This document shows, one piece after another, positions 1 to 7,173 of a stretch of 8,052 nt of DNA. The translations under genes were made by a program, and so were the position numbers. The notes beneath the pieces are model-generated. The model was not told the origin of the DNA, searched no databases, and worked only from the letters and a program-made list of their open reading frames with translations. Position 1 is the stretch's first letter. Each line of letters opens with the position of its first letter. This DNA is from Phycisphaerales bacterium UBA1845 (GTDB lineage: Bacteria > Planctomycetota > Phycisphaerae > UBA1845). The stretch is taken from the NCBI GenBank assembly GCA_002338715.1, contig DDIR01000024.1:659-8710 (forward strand). Reading direction: 5' to 3'.

Positions 1-2391
1 TCGGCAGCCGCAGCCACGCCCGCCAAGCCGGACCGAACGATCCTCGGCAAGCAGTTGGACCACTTCACGGCCCGCAACACGTTCGACTATTTCATCCACA
101 AAGATCTGGGCGGATTCCTCCACCGTGAGCTGGATTTCTACATCAAAAATGAAGTGGTCCGCCTCGATGATTTGGAGACGTTGCCAGCCGATCATCTCGT
201 CACCATGCAGGGACGCGTGAAGGCGATCCGCCGCGTAGCGGGGCGCATCATCGATTTCCTCGCGGCCCTTGAGAACTTTCAGAAAAAGCTGTGGCTGAAA
301 AAGAAGTTCGTGCTCAACACCGACTGGCTAGTCACCGTCGACCGGATTCCGAATTCGCTTCGCGACGTCGTCGCAGCCAACGAAACTCAGTGGCGTGAGT
401 GGGAATCGCTCGGGTTTAGGCCTGACGATAGCGCAGGGGCGCTTTTTGAAGGTGCGGCATGGGGTACCAGGGAATACCTTGACAGTTGTGACAAGTTAGT
501 CGTGGATACTCGGCTGTTTGACGATTCTTTTCGGACAAACTTACTTGGGAGCGAGGAAGTGCTGGCCGGCAGCGAGTCGATCGACGATGCTATGACAGGA
601 CTGTTGATTCACTCAGAGAATCTACAGGCCATACGGCTGCTCGAAAATCGGTACGAATCCGAAATCCAATACATTTATATTGATCCACCTTACAACACCG
701 ACTCCGCACCTATTCTCTATAAGAACGGGTATCGGGAATCATCGTGGATTTCGTTGATGGCTGAACGAATCTTAGCTGCCCGGAGCCTGTTGTCTCAATC
801 TGGTGTACAAACTGTAGCAATTGATGACACGGAGCTTTGCCCACTCAGCAATCTCTTGGCGAATTATTCACCCAATAGTCGACTGACTCGCCTTACTGTG
901 GTTCACAATCCAAAGGGATCCATCACAAAGGATTTCAATCGCGTCCATGAGTATGCGTTATTCGTGACGCCGGAGGGATTACCAAACTGTATTGCGCGAG
1001 CGCTCGAGGCCAATGAAGTTCCACGCAAAATGAGACGATGGGGCGCAAATTCACTCCGGGTCGAGCGAAGACCGTCATTCTATCCGATCTATGTCAAAGA
1101 GGGAGAGATTGTGCGCGTCGGTGATGTTCCACCAGATGATTTCCACCCGTCTGCAAGAAACGTATCAAAACCAAATGGCGAAACCGAGATATGGCCAATT
1201 GACCAGGAATCTCAAAATGATGGAAATAAGATTGAACGTCGATGGAATTTCGGTCTTGATGCTATTCATGACAATGTTCATCGTATCACCGTGCGAAAGG
1301 TGGGAGACTCCCTGGACTTATTCTTGACTCATGAAGTCACGGTTCCGAAGACTGTTTGGCATGGGGGAGATTATGATGCGGGGAACTACGGGAATACGCT
1401 TTTGATTGACGTTTTGGGAGAGAAGCGATTTGATTTTCCAAAGTCGATACGGCTGATCGAGCGGTGCGTATCGCTCGTTCTCCCCTCTCAAGATGCGACA
1501 GGAATTGTACTTGATTACTTTGCAGGTTCCGCAACCACAGGACATGCCGTCCTAAATCTCAATCGTAACGATCAAGGAAGTCGAAAATTCGTTCTAATCG
1601 AACTCGGTGCCCATTTTTGCAGCGTTGTGAAGCCGCGAATTACTAAACTGATATACGGACCTGACTGGAAAAACGGTACTGCCCAGTCCCACGATAAGGG
1701 GCTTTCGGCGCTCATCAAATACTTTGCGGTTGAGAGTTATGAGGACGCCTTGAATAACTTGCCTGTTCCGAGGGGTGAATTGTTTGAAGGACGAGGCGAC
1801 GACGAGAATGACACACTGATTCGCTACGCACTGGATCTGGAACTCGGCCCGCACTTGCTTGACCTCGACATTTTTCGCGATCCGTGGAACTACACGATCA
1901 ACGCCCAACTTGCTGGCGATGACGAAATCAAACGCCATCGTGTCGACCTTGTCGAAACGTTCAACTACCTGCTCGGGCTGAAAGTGGCAGCATACGGGCC
2001 GATTGAGCGGTACAGCGCCGACTTTGAACGGGCGGCGCACGACGACGATCTCGGTCGCCTGAAACTCACCAGCCGCCTTCGCCGCGACGCTGATGGCCCC
2101 TTTGTGTTTCAGCGGGTTGAGGGCACGCTGAACGATGCCAACGACACCCGCGTGCTGGTCGTATGGCGTAAGCTCACGGGCGACGCCGAACAGGACGCGG
2201 CGGCCCTGGATGCCTGGATGCTCCGCCACCGCGAAAGCACCCGCGAACGAACCGAGCACCGCGACTATCACCTCATCTACATCAACGGTCCGGTGACCCT
2301 CCCACAGCCAACCGCCGAAATCCGCACCGTGTTTCCGATCGAGGAGACGTTTAAGGCGAAGATGTTTGAAGATACGGACGGAGGCGTGTGA
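1..2391 (+). CDS. mod: Type III restriction-modification system, Mod subunit (DNA adenine methyltransferase), 5'-partial
   Basis: This is the methyltransferase and sequence-recognition subunit of a type III R-M system; characterised family members make N6-methyladenine. The frame is open from base 1 (first residues SAAAATPAKP), so the true start is upstream; 796 residues are visible. A TTG at 55 is only an internal leucine. Numbering from base 1, a conserved N-terminal block (FTARNTFDYFIHKDLGGF, about 23-40) precedes the catalytic motif IV DPPY at 228-231. The SAM-binding motif I, DYFAGSATTGH, is at 505-515. The order IV then I, with the likely target-recognition region between (about 270-490), is that of beta-class enzymes such as EcoP1I/EcoP15I Mod. 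The C-terminal part (about 590-796) resembles the usual tail of this Mod branch. The second glycine of FxGxG is alanine (A511). GC falls sharply in the middle of the gene. The stop TGA overlaps the next ATG. The family assignment is firm; the recognition site cannot be read from the sequence. Confidence 0.95.
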   Translation, partial: SAAAATPAKPDRTILGKQLDHFTARNTFDYFIHKDLGGFLHRELDFYIKNEVVRLDDLETLPADHLVTMQGRVKAIRRVAGRIIDFLAALENFQKKLWLKKKFVLNTDWLVTVDRIPNSLRDVVAANETQWREWESLGFRPDDSAGALFEGAAWGTREYLDSCDKLVVDTRLFDDSFRTNLLGSEEVLAGSESIDDAMTGLLIHSENLQAIRLLENRYESEIQYIYIDPPYNTDSAPILYKNGYRESSWISLMAERILAARSLLSQSGVQTVAIDDTELCPLSNLLANYSPNSRLTRLTVVHNPKGSITKDFNRVHEYALFVTPEGLPNCIARALEANEVPRKMRRWGANSLRVERRPSFYPIYVKEGEIVRVGDVPPDDFHPSARNVSKPNGETEIWPIDQESQNDGNKIERRWNFGLDAIHDNVHRITVRKVGDSLDLFLTHEVTVPKTVWHGGDYDAGNYGNTLLIDVLGEKRFDFPKSIRLIERCVSLVLPSQDATGIVLDYFAGSATTGHAVLNLNRNDQGSRKFVLIELGAHFCSVVKPRITKLIYGPDWKNGTAQSHDKGLSALIKYFAVESYEDALNNLPVPRGELFEGRGDDENDTLIRYALDLELGPHLLDLDIFRDPWNYTINAQLAGDDEIKRHRVDLVETFNYLLGLKVAAYGPIERYSADFERAAHDDDLGRLKLTSRLRRDADGPFVFQRVEGTLNDANDTRVLVVWRKLTGDAEQDAAALDAWMLRHRESTRERTEHRDYHLIYINGPVTLPQPTAEIRTVFPIEETFKAKMFEDTDGGV

Positions 2392-2393
2392 TG
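2380..2393 (+). promoter_or_regulatory. Strong ribosome binding site and TGATG stop-start overlap at end of mod
   Basis: A perfect GGAGG lies at 2380-2384, six bases before the ATG at 2391-2393. That ATG shares its A with the mod stop codon TGA (2389-2391). This is the classic arrangement for translational coupling, and it is the main evidence that the short frame starting here is translated. A GTG at 2388 is in the same frame but lies too close to the GGAGG to be preferred. Confidence 0.55.
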
Positions 2394-2579
2394 GCGGTCG
2401 GTGCTTGGATTCGTCGCCGCAGCGAGATTACCGCGCATGGTCACTTCCAAGTGATCTGCGTAGATTGTCCGGCGGCCCTTGTCAAAGGACCGCCGATTTC
2501 AGGACGGCGTTGTCGATCGACGTGGCGTTTAAGGGCTGGACGATTGGTGGCGCCGATGGGAGCAAGGCATGCGCGGTGA
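2391..2579 (+). CDS. Candidate small basic protein between mod and rhuM (unknown function)
   Basis: This is a 62-residue frame beginning MAVGAWIRRRSEI and ending GARHAR. I do not recognise the product. It is rich in arginine and alanine, carries a CVDC (CxxC) pair at residues 24-27, and has no obvious membrane segment or signal peptide. The case for it is positional: a perfect GGAGG six bases upstream, an ATG overlapping the mod stop, and a stop that runs 11 bases into rhuM, so it would link mod to rhuM without a gap. The case against it is the arginine-rich composition of its second half, typical of chance frames in GC-rich DNA, and a stable hairpin inside it. It could be a real small partner of the system, a coupling leader that carries ribosomes to rhuM, or the remnant of a decayed gene. 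A second open frame (2366-2587) overlaps it, so a frameshifted relic is also possible. Confidence 0.4.
   Translation: MAVGAWIRRRSEITAHGHFQVICVDCPAALVKGPPISGRRCRSTWRLRAGRLVAPMGARHAR
2441..2454. repeat. Short dyad TCACTTCCAAGTGA between mod and rhuM
   Basis: Six-base arms (TCACTT / AAGTGA) flank a two-base centre. As RNA the loop would be too short for all six pairs, so this reads better as a DNA dyad of operator type than as a hairpin. It lies inside the candidate small frame and 15 bases before the larger hairpin at 2470. A dyad of this size can occur by chance. Confidence 0.25.
2470..2495 (+). other. RNA hairpin between mod and rhuM, no poly-U tract
   Basis: Arms at 2470-2480 (CGGCGGCCCTT) and 2485-2495 (AAGGACCGCCG) pair over eleven positions with one C-A mismatch around a GTCA loop. 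The outer six pairs are all G-C, so the stem should be stable in mRNA. It is followed by ATTTCAGG rather than a run of T, so it is not a canonical intrinsic terminator. Sitting between the methylase and the downstream genes, it could tune read-through, mRNA processing or translation of rhuM and res; that role is inference. Confidence 0.45.
2558..2571 (+). promoter_or_regulatory. Ribosome binding site and start of rhuM
   Basis: GGGAG at 2558-2562 lies six bases before ATG 2569, which supports that start. An alternative in-frame GTG at 2584, preceded by GGTGAG, would remove five residues. Both starts precede the conserved RhuM core, which begins near GEFLLYQTEDG, so the sequence does not decide absolutely between them. 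The better spacing favours ATG 2569. Confidence 0.5.
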
Positions 2580-3663
2580 GATCGTGAATAGCGGCCCGTC
2601 CGACGGAGGCGAATTCCTACTTTACCAGACGGAGGACGGTCTTACGCGAATCGACGTGCGCATCGCGGGCGAGACGGTCTGGCTGTCGCTGAACCAGATG
2701 GCCGAGCTATTTCAGCGGGACAAATCTGTGATATCCCGCCACATTGCAAACGTATTTGACGAAGGGGAGCTTGAACGAGCGGCAACTGTTGCAAAATCTG
2801 CAACAGTTCAATCCGAGGGGGATCGCACGGTCACGCGGCACGTCGAGTATTTCAACTTGGATGTGATCATCTCGGTCGGCTATCGCGTCAAGTCGTTGCG
2901 GGGTACGCAGTTTCGGATCTGGGCGACGCAGCGGCTGCGAGAGTACATCGTGAAGGGATTCACGATGGACGACGACCGGCTCAAGGAACGGGGCGGCGGG
3001 GCGTACTTCGAGGAGCTACTCGAACGCATCCGTGACATCCGGTCTTCTGAACGGGTGTTCTGGCGAAAGGTACTCGACATCTATGCGACGAGCATGGACT
3101 ACGACCCGGGAGTAGAGGCATCGCAATTGTTTTTTCAGACGGTGCAGAACAAGATGCACTGGGCGATCCATGGTCAGACGGCAGCTGAGGTGATCCATCG
3201 TCGAGCCGACGCGGACAAGCCCCACATGGGGCTGACCAGTTGGTCGGGTGAGCGGCCAAAGAAGCGGGACATCGGCACGGCGAAGAACTACCTGACGAAG
3301 GACGAACTCAAAGCGTTGAATCTGATCGTGTCTGCATACCTGGATTTCGCGGAGCTTCAGGCGATGAACCGTCGCCCCATGCGAATGAGCGATTGGGTTA
3401 CGAAGCTGGACGAGTTTTTGCGACTTACCGAGCGGGAGATTCTAACGCACGCCGGCAAGATTTCGCGTGATGCCGCCGAGGCGAAAGCGGGCGGCGAATA
3501 TGAAAAGTATTGTAAGGCTCGGGCGTCGCTGCCACAGCCAGTGGATGAGCACTTCGATGATGCCCTCAAGAAAGCAAAGCAGCTAGAGAAGAAGCGAAAG
3601 ACCTCGAAAGCAGCCCCGAAGAAGCGGACTCGTAAGGCTAAGCGCCGGGACGACAAGCAATGA
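2569..3663 (+). CDS. rhuM: RhuM-family protein embedded in the type III R-M operon
   Basis: This 364-residue protein belongs to the RhuM family, first named from a Salmonella pathogenicity island and often found beside restriction-modification genes. Its biochemical activity is not established. The opening GEFLLYQTEDG (14-24) leads into VWLSLNQMAELFQRDKSVIS (37-56), a segment resembling a helix-turn-helix and typical of the family's N-terminus. The hallmark block YFNLDVIISVGYRVKS lies at about 93-108, followed by RGTQFRIWATQRLREY. The C-terminal half is helical in character and ends in a strongly basic tail (about 334-364) rich in Lys and Arg, suggesting nucleic-acid or acidic-partner contact. 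The full family length is present with no disruption. Its start overlaps the candidate small ORF by 11 bases and its stop overlaps the res start in ATGA. Placement between mod and res suggests a role in controlling or assisting the enzyme; that is inference. Confidence 0.92.
   Translation: MRGEIVNSGPSDGGEFLLYQTEDGLTRIDVRIAGETVWLSLNQMAELFQRDKSVISRHIANVFDEGELERAATVAKSATVQSEGDRTVTRHVEYFNLDVIISVGYRVKSLRGTQFRIWATQRLREYIVKGFTMDDDRLKERGGGAYFEELLERIRDIRSSERVFWRKVLDIYATSMDYDPGVEASQLFFQTVQNKMHWAIHGQTAAEVIHRRADADKPHMGLTSWSGERPKKRDIGTAKNYLTKDELKALNLIVSAYLDFAELQAMNRRPMRMSDWVTKLDEFLRLTEREILTHAGKISRDAAEAKAGGEYEKYCKARASLPQPVDEHFDDALKKAKQLEKKRKTSKAAPKKRTRKAKRRDDKQ
2784..2808. repeat. Perfect 10-bp inverted repeat inside rhuM
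   Basis: AACTGTTGCA (2784-2793) and its exact reverse complement TGCAACAGTT (2799-2808) flank a five-base AAATC spacer. In mRNA this would form a ten-pair hairpin early in rhuM. The encoded peptide contains the near-repeat ATVAKSATV, in a variable stretch just before the conserved YFNLDVI block. The symmetry is exact, which makes chance alone less attractive, but the amino-acid constraint could contribute to it. No T-run follows, so it is not a standard terminator. Confidence 0.6.
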
Positions 3664-6600
3664 GCAAGCGCGACCGCGCAAAGCCTAAACCCGATTTCCA
3701 CCGGCAAACTGTGCTGTTTCAATGGGCGCTGGGCCAACTCGGCGTGCGCGATCTGAAGGAGTTCAAGGATCGCTTCCAAATCGGCCCAGACAATGCAGGC
3801 GGTATCGACGAACGGACCGGGTTGCACCGTTTCTTCGAGACGATTGCAGGTGCGCTGGCAACCGTTTCCGATGGGCGAATCGTCACCGTCGATCGGTTGC
3901 AGAGCTACGAGCAGAACATCCTCGAACACACGCAGACAATCAACACGGCCCGGCTGCACCACAGCCAGCCGATGATCGAATGGAAATACCACCAATATCT
4001 GGCGCTGCTGTTTACGGAAATGTTCCTGGATCAATATTTCGATGACCCGTACACATTGCGCGATGAAATCAACGAAACAATCGCTGCCCACAACGAGAAC
4101 ATCGGCGGTGCAAGCGAACCGGATGGTGTGACACCGTATCCGACTGAACCAACAGCCGACGACGACGGCGACCCTCGTCGCCAACTCGCAAGGTTGGCGT
4201 TCTGGTGTGCAACTGGAAGCGGCAAGACGCTGCTGATGCACGTCCATATTTTGCAGTTCCGTCATTATCACCAGCAAGCATTCGCTGCCCGCACTTGGCC
4301 AAAGCTCGATCAGATCATTCTCGTCACCCCGAATGATGGGCTAAGCGACCAACATGCCAAGGAGTTCGTATGGTCTGGCATCGACGCGGTCCATGTTGGC
4401 GAGGCGGGCATTGATGGGCTTTTCGCTGAACAGGCGAAGAAAGCCATCAAGATTCTTTCGATTCACAAGTTTCAGGATGCTCACGGCAAGACCACGGTGG
4501 CGACCGAAGCCTTTGAAGGTTGCAATCTTGTTCTCGTGGATGAGGGGCACCGAGGCGCGGGCGCCGGTGGCGAAGGGGCATGGCTTTCCAGACGCAATCA
4601 ACTCGCCGAAGGTGGGTTCACGTTCGAGTATTCGGCGACGTTCAAGGAAGGTATCGCAGGGGTCAAGGCAACTGAGCGCGAAGAAATGCGAAACCGGTAC
4701 GCCCGCTGCATCCTGTTCGACTACGCCTATCGAAGTTTCTACCGCGACGGATATGGCAAAGACTTTACGATTCTGAACTTAGAAGACGACGACAAGCAGC
4801 GTCGGTATCTCACCGCCGCCTTGCTCATGTTTTACCAGCAGATGCGCGTATGGATGGACGGCGGAGATGGCATGAAGCCGTTTCGAGTCGACAAGCCGCT
4901 TTGGGTATTCGTTGGGCATACGGTTACGGGCGGAAAGGTCACGTCAAAAGACGACAAGGTTTCGGTCTCTGACGTGGTCGAAGTGCTCTTGTTCTTAAAG
5001 ACGTTCCTCGCCAATTCGTCCAAATCAGTTGAACTGCTTCAAAGCCTTCTCGAAGAGGGGTTCCTCGATCACCAAGGTCGCGATCTGTTGGCCAATCGCC
5101 TGCGACACTTAGACACATCCGGTGACAAAAAAGCGGCGGCGCGATCGCTTCACGCCGGCATCCTCAAAGATGTATTCAACGCGCCTGGCGGTGGTGTGCT
5201 CACGGTGCAGTTACTGAAAGATGCGGCCGGCGAGATGGCGCTGAAGGTGGGCGAAAGGTCACCGTTTGGCGTTGTTAATGTCGGTGAACCGGGCGTGGTT
5301 GCGGAAAGATGCGAAGGGGAAGGAATCGTCAAGCTCGAAGACGACGTCAGCCGCGAATCGCTATTTAAGGGAATCAATCGTGATGACAGTCCGATTAATA
5401 TGCTCGTGGGTTCTCGAAAGTTTACGGAGGGCTGGAATTCATGGCGCGTGTCGTCTATTGGCCTTATGCGGATGGGTAAAGGTGAAGGAACGCAAATCAT
5501 CCAGCTGTTCGGTCGCGGCGTGCGGTTGCGCGGATACCAGATGAGTCTGAGGCGGTCATCCGTGTTGGCCCAAACGCCGCCCAAGCCGAAGAATCTCCGC
5601 CAGGTCGAAACGCTTCAAGTCTTCGGCGTGAAGGCGACGTACATGAACCAGTTTCGGGACTGGATCTTCAGCGAAGTACCCGAAGTGCAGGAGAAGCAAG
5701 TCTGGGAATTGCCGGTTGTCGAGACGCGTCCCGAGCGAACGCTTCGCACATTGAAGTTGAAGGATGAGATCGACGGTGTTCGAGTGGAGCGTGGGCAGGC
5801 GTTCCGCAAACTCGGGCCGCTCGTGATGCTTCGCCTGCCGCATAAGACCAATGCTGCTGATGCTTGGCTTAGGCGGCACAAGACTCGCTTAAATTGGCTT
5901 CCGCGCATTCGCGGGCTGACCGCTCAGAATCGGCAAGTCACCGCTGCAATCGGCGAAAAGACTGATTTGCCCGATCAACGCTTCACGAAACTTCACGTGG
6001 CTATGCTGGACATCGACGAATTGCTTTTTGGGCTGGAGGCGTTCAAAGCGACGCGGGGACTGGATCGGCTCCACGCGGATCGAGCTTCGATACTTGCTCT
6101 ACTTGGCGATCCCGACTGGTATCAACTTCAGGCGACAACTGAGGACATGCGCACGGATCGATATGAGAATCGTGTGCAGTGGCAGCGAATGGCGCAGCAG
6201 TTGATCAACGGCTACGCAGAGCGGTTGTACCGGTTCGTTCGCGGACGGTGGGAAGCGCCATATCTAGAAGTGGCTGAGATTGCAGACGGCGATTCAAATC
6301 TGATCGAGAGCTACACAATTGAGACAACGGAGCTTGCCGAAACGGCGGATGACATCGAGCGGATTGCTGAATTTGTAAACGATCTGAAAGCGGCCATGAA
6401 AGACAATCCATTGGCCAGTTGGAGTCAGTTCGGGGGACGCTGGAAAACGGTGCCTTTCGCCGGCCATCTGTATCAGCCGCTACTCTATGTTGGAAAAAGG
6501 TCGCAGATCAAAATTAGCCCGGTTGCGCTGGACAAGCACGAGGCCCGTTTTGTGGCCGACCTCGCCACATGGTGCGAATCCAAAACCGATCGAGAAGTTT

Positions 6601-7010
6601 ATTTGCTCCGCAATCAAGCGGTCACTGGTCTTGGGTTCTTCCAAGCGTCAAACTTCTTCCCAGATTTTCTCTTGTGGACCCAGGAAGGCGGCCGGGACCA
6701 GCTGGCGTTCGTTGACCCGAAGGGCCTTCATCACTTCGATTCCTCCGATCCAAAGATCCAATTCGCAACGCAGGAGATTCCTCGTCTGCAAGTAATCGTA
6801 GAGCGACAATGCACCGACTTGGTGTTGCATGCCTTCGTAGTCAATAATACGGCGTTTGCCAGTTTGGAGTGGTCGAAAGATGACGGCAGCTTGATGTCCA
6901 AAAGCGAAGTGGAAGAACTCGGCATTCTGTTCCAGCTTGATGACGAGACGACATATATCGATTCGCTTTTCAAGCAGATCGCCTTGGAGAAACCGACAGC
7001 GCGGGCGTGA
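3660..7010 (+). CDS. res: Type III restriction-modification system, Res subunit (SF2 helicase and nuclease)
   Basis: This is the restriction subunit, which binds Mod, uses ATP to communicate along DNA and cleaves unmodified sites. It has 1116 residues. An N-terminal block (about 105-124, IEWKYHQYLALLFTE) precedes Walker A ATGSGKT (184-190). Further helicase motifs are a motif Ia-like LVTPNDG, motif II DEGH (294-297), motif III SAT (325-327), a possible motif IV PLWVFVGH (413-420), FTEGWNSWRV (588-597), and motif VI QLFGRGVR (615-622). Near the C-terminus PD (1001-1002) and D-P-K (1019-1021), sixteen residues apart, form the PD-(D/E)XK nuclease site. All key residues are present, so the enzyme looks active. 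It is longer than the roughly 970-residue EcoP1I/EcoP15I Res proteins. The ATG overlaps the rhuM stop (ATGA) and has only a weak GGGA upstream, so its translation probably depends on coupling to rhuM. Confidence 0.96.
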   Translation: MSKRDRAKPKPDFHRQTVLFQWALGQLGVRDLKEFKDRFQIGPDNAGGIDERTGLHRFFETIAGALATVSDGRIVTVDRLQSYEQNILEHTQTINTARLHHSQPMIEWKYHQYLALLFTEMFLDQYFDDPYTLRDEINETIAAHNENIGGASEPDGVTPYPTEPTADDDGDPRRQLARLAFWCATGSGKTLLMHVHILQFRHYHQQAFAARTWPKLDQIILVTPNDGLSDQHAKEFVWSGIDAVHVGEAGIDGLFAEQAKKAIKILSIHKFQDAHGKTTVATEAFEGCNLVLVDEGHRGAGAGGEGAWLSRRNQLAEGGFTFEYSATFKEGIAGVKATEREEMRNRYARCILFDYAYRSFYRDGYGKDFTILNLEDDDKQRRYLTAALLMFYQQMRVWMDGGDGMKPFRVDKPLWVFVGHTVTGGKVTSKDDKVSVSDVVEVLLFLKTFLANSSKSVELLQSLLEEGFLDHQGRDLLANRLRHLDTSGDKKAAARSLHAGILKDVFNAPGGGVLTVQLLKDAAGEMALKVGERSPFGVVNVGEPGVVAERCEGEGIVKLEDDVSRESLFKGINRDDSPINMLVGSRKFTEGWNSWRVSSIGLMRMGKGEGTQIIQLFGRGVRLRGYQMSLRRSSVLAQTPPKPKNLRQVETLQVFGVKATYMNQFRDWIFSEVPEVQEKQVWELPVVETRPERTLRTLKLKDEIDGVRVERGQAFRKLGPLVMLRLPHKTNAADAWLRRHKTRLNWLPRIRGLTAQNRQVTAAIGEKTDLPDQRFTKLHVAMLDIDELLFGLEAFKATRGLDRLHADRASILALLGDPDWYQLQATTEDMRTDRYENRVQWQRMAQQLINGYAERLYRFVRGRWEAPYLEVAEIADGDSNLIESYTIETTELAETADDIERIAEFVNDLKAAMKDNPLASWSQFGGRWKTVPFAGHLYQPLLYVGKRSQIKISPVALDKHEARFVADLATWCESKTDREVYLLRNQAVTGLGFFQASNFFPDFLLWTQEGGRDQLAFVDPKGLHHFDSSDPKIQFATQEIPRLQVIVERQCTDLVLHAFVVNNTAFASLEWSKDDGSLMSKSEVEELGILFQLDDETTYIDSLFKQIALEKPTARA

Positions 7011-7173
7011 TTTATCCTGAACGCTGATCGATCGCCGACTCGAATCTCCCTTCCGGACATTCCAACTCGGCAAACCAAAGCTTCACGCTCAGTTCGGCCA
7101 GGTGCCAGTTCGGGCATCCGCAGGCTCGCTTTGTTCCAACCATGCCGGTCGACCGCCGGATCGCTCAGACGCG
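7011..7173. other. Intergenic junction between convergent genes
   Basis: These 163 bases separate the res stop from the stop of the convergent - strand gene. I see no GC-rich hairpin followed by a T-run on either strand. The only symmetry is a short palindrome CGGTCGACCG at 7146-7155. No RNA gene or credible small frame was found. It marks the end of the restriction operon and a change of functional context. Confidence 0.6.

Noticed and set aside
55..57. TTG as the start codon of mod
   Set aside because: The frame is open upstream to base 1, and conserved Mod sequence begins almost immediately after it, so this is an internal leucine and the gene is truncated by the window.
1594..2271. 225-codon - strand frame inside mod
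   Set aside because: It lies entirely antisense to the conserved C-terminal part of mod, with no ribosome binding site or family match noticed.
2479..2507. Internal promoter for rhuM using TTGTCA as a -35 box
   Set aside because: No A/T-rich -10 hexamer occurs 16-18 bases downstream (the site reads GGACGG), and the TTGTCA lies in the hairpin stem and loop.
2366..2587. Second overlapping + strand frame between mod and rhuM
   Set aside because: Its first start lies inside mod with no suitable ribosome binding site; the frame starting at 2391 has the better signal. It is kept only as a hint that the region could be a frameshifted relic.
3357..4277. 306-codon open frame on the - strand across the rhuM-res junction
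   Set aside because: It is antisense to two well-supported genes with recognisable motifs, and its translation matches no family I know; it is explained by codon bias in GC-rich coding DNA.
7146..7155. Palindrome CGGTCGACCG as an attachment site or operator
   Set aside because: It is a ten-base palindrome with no second copy, neighbouring integrase or supporting context; such palindromes are expected by chance in GC-rich DNA.
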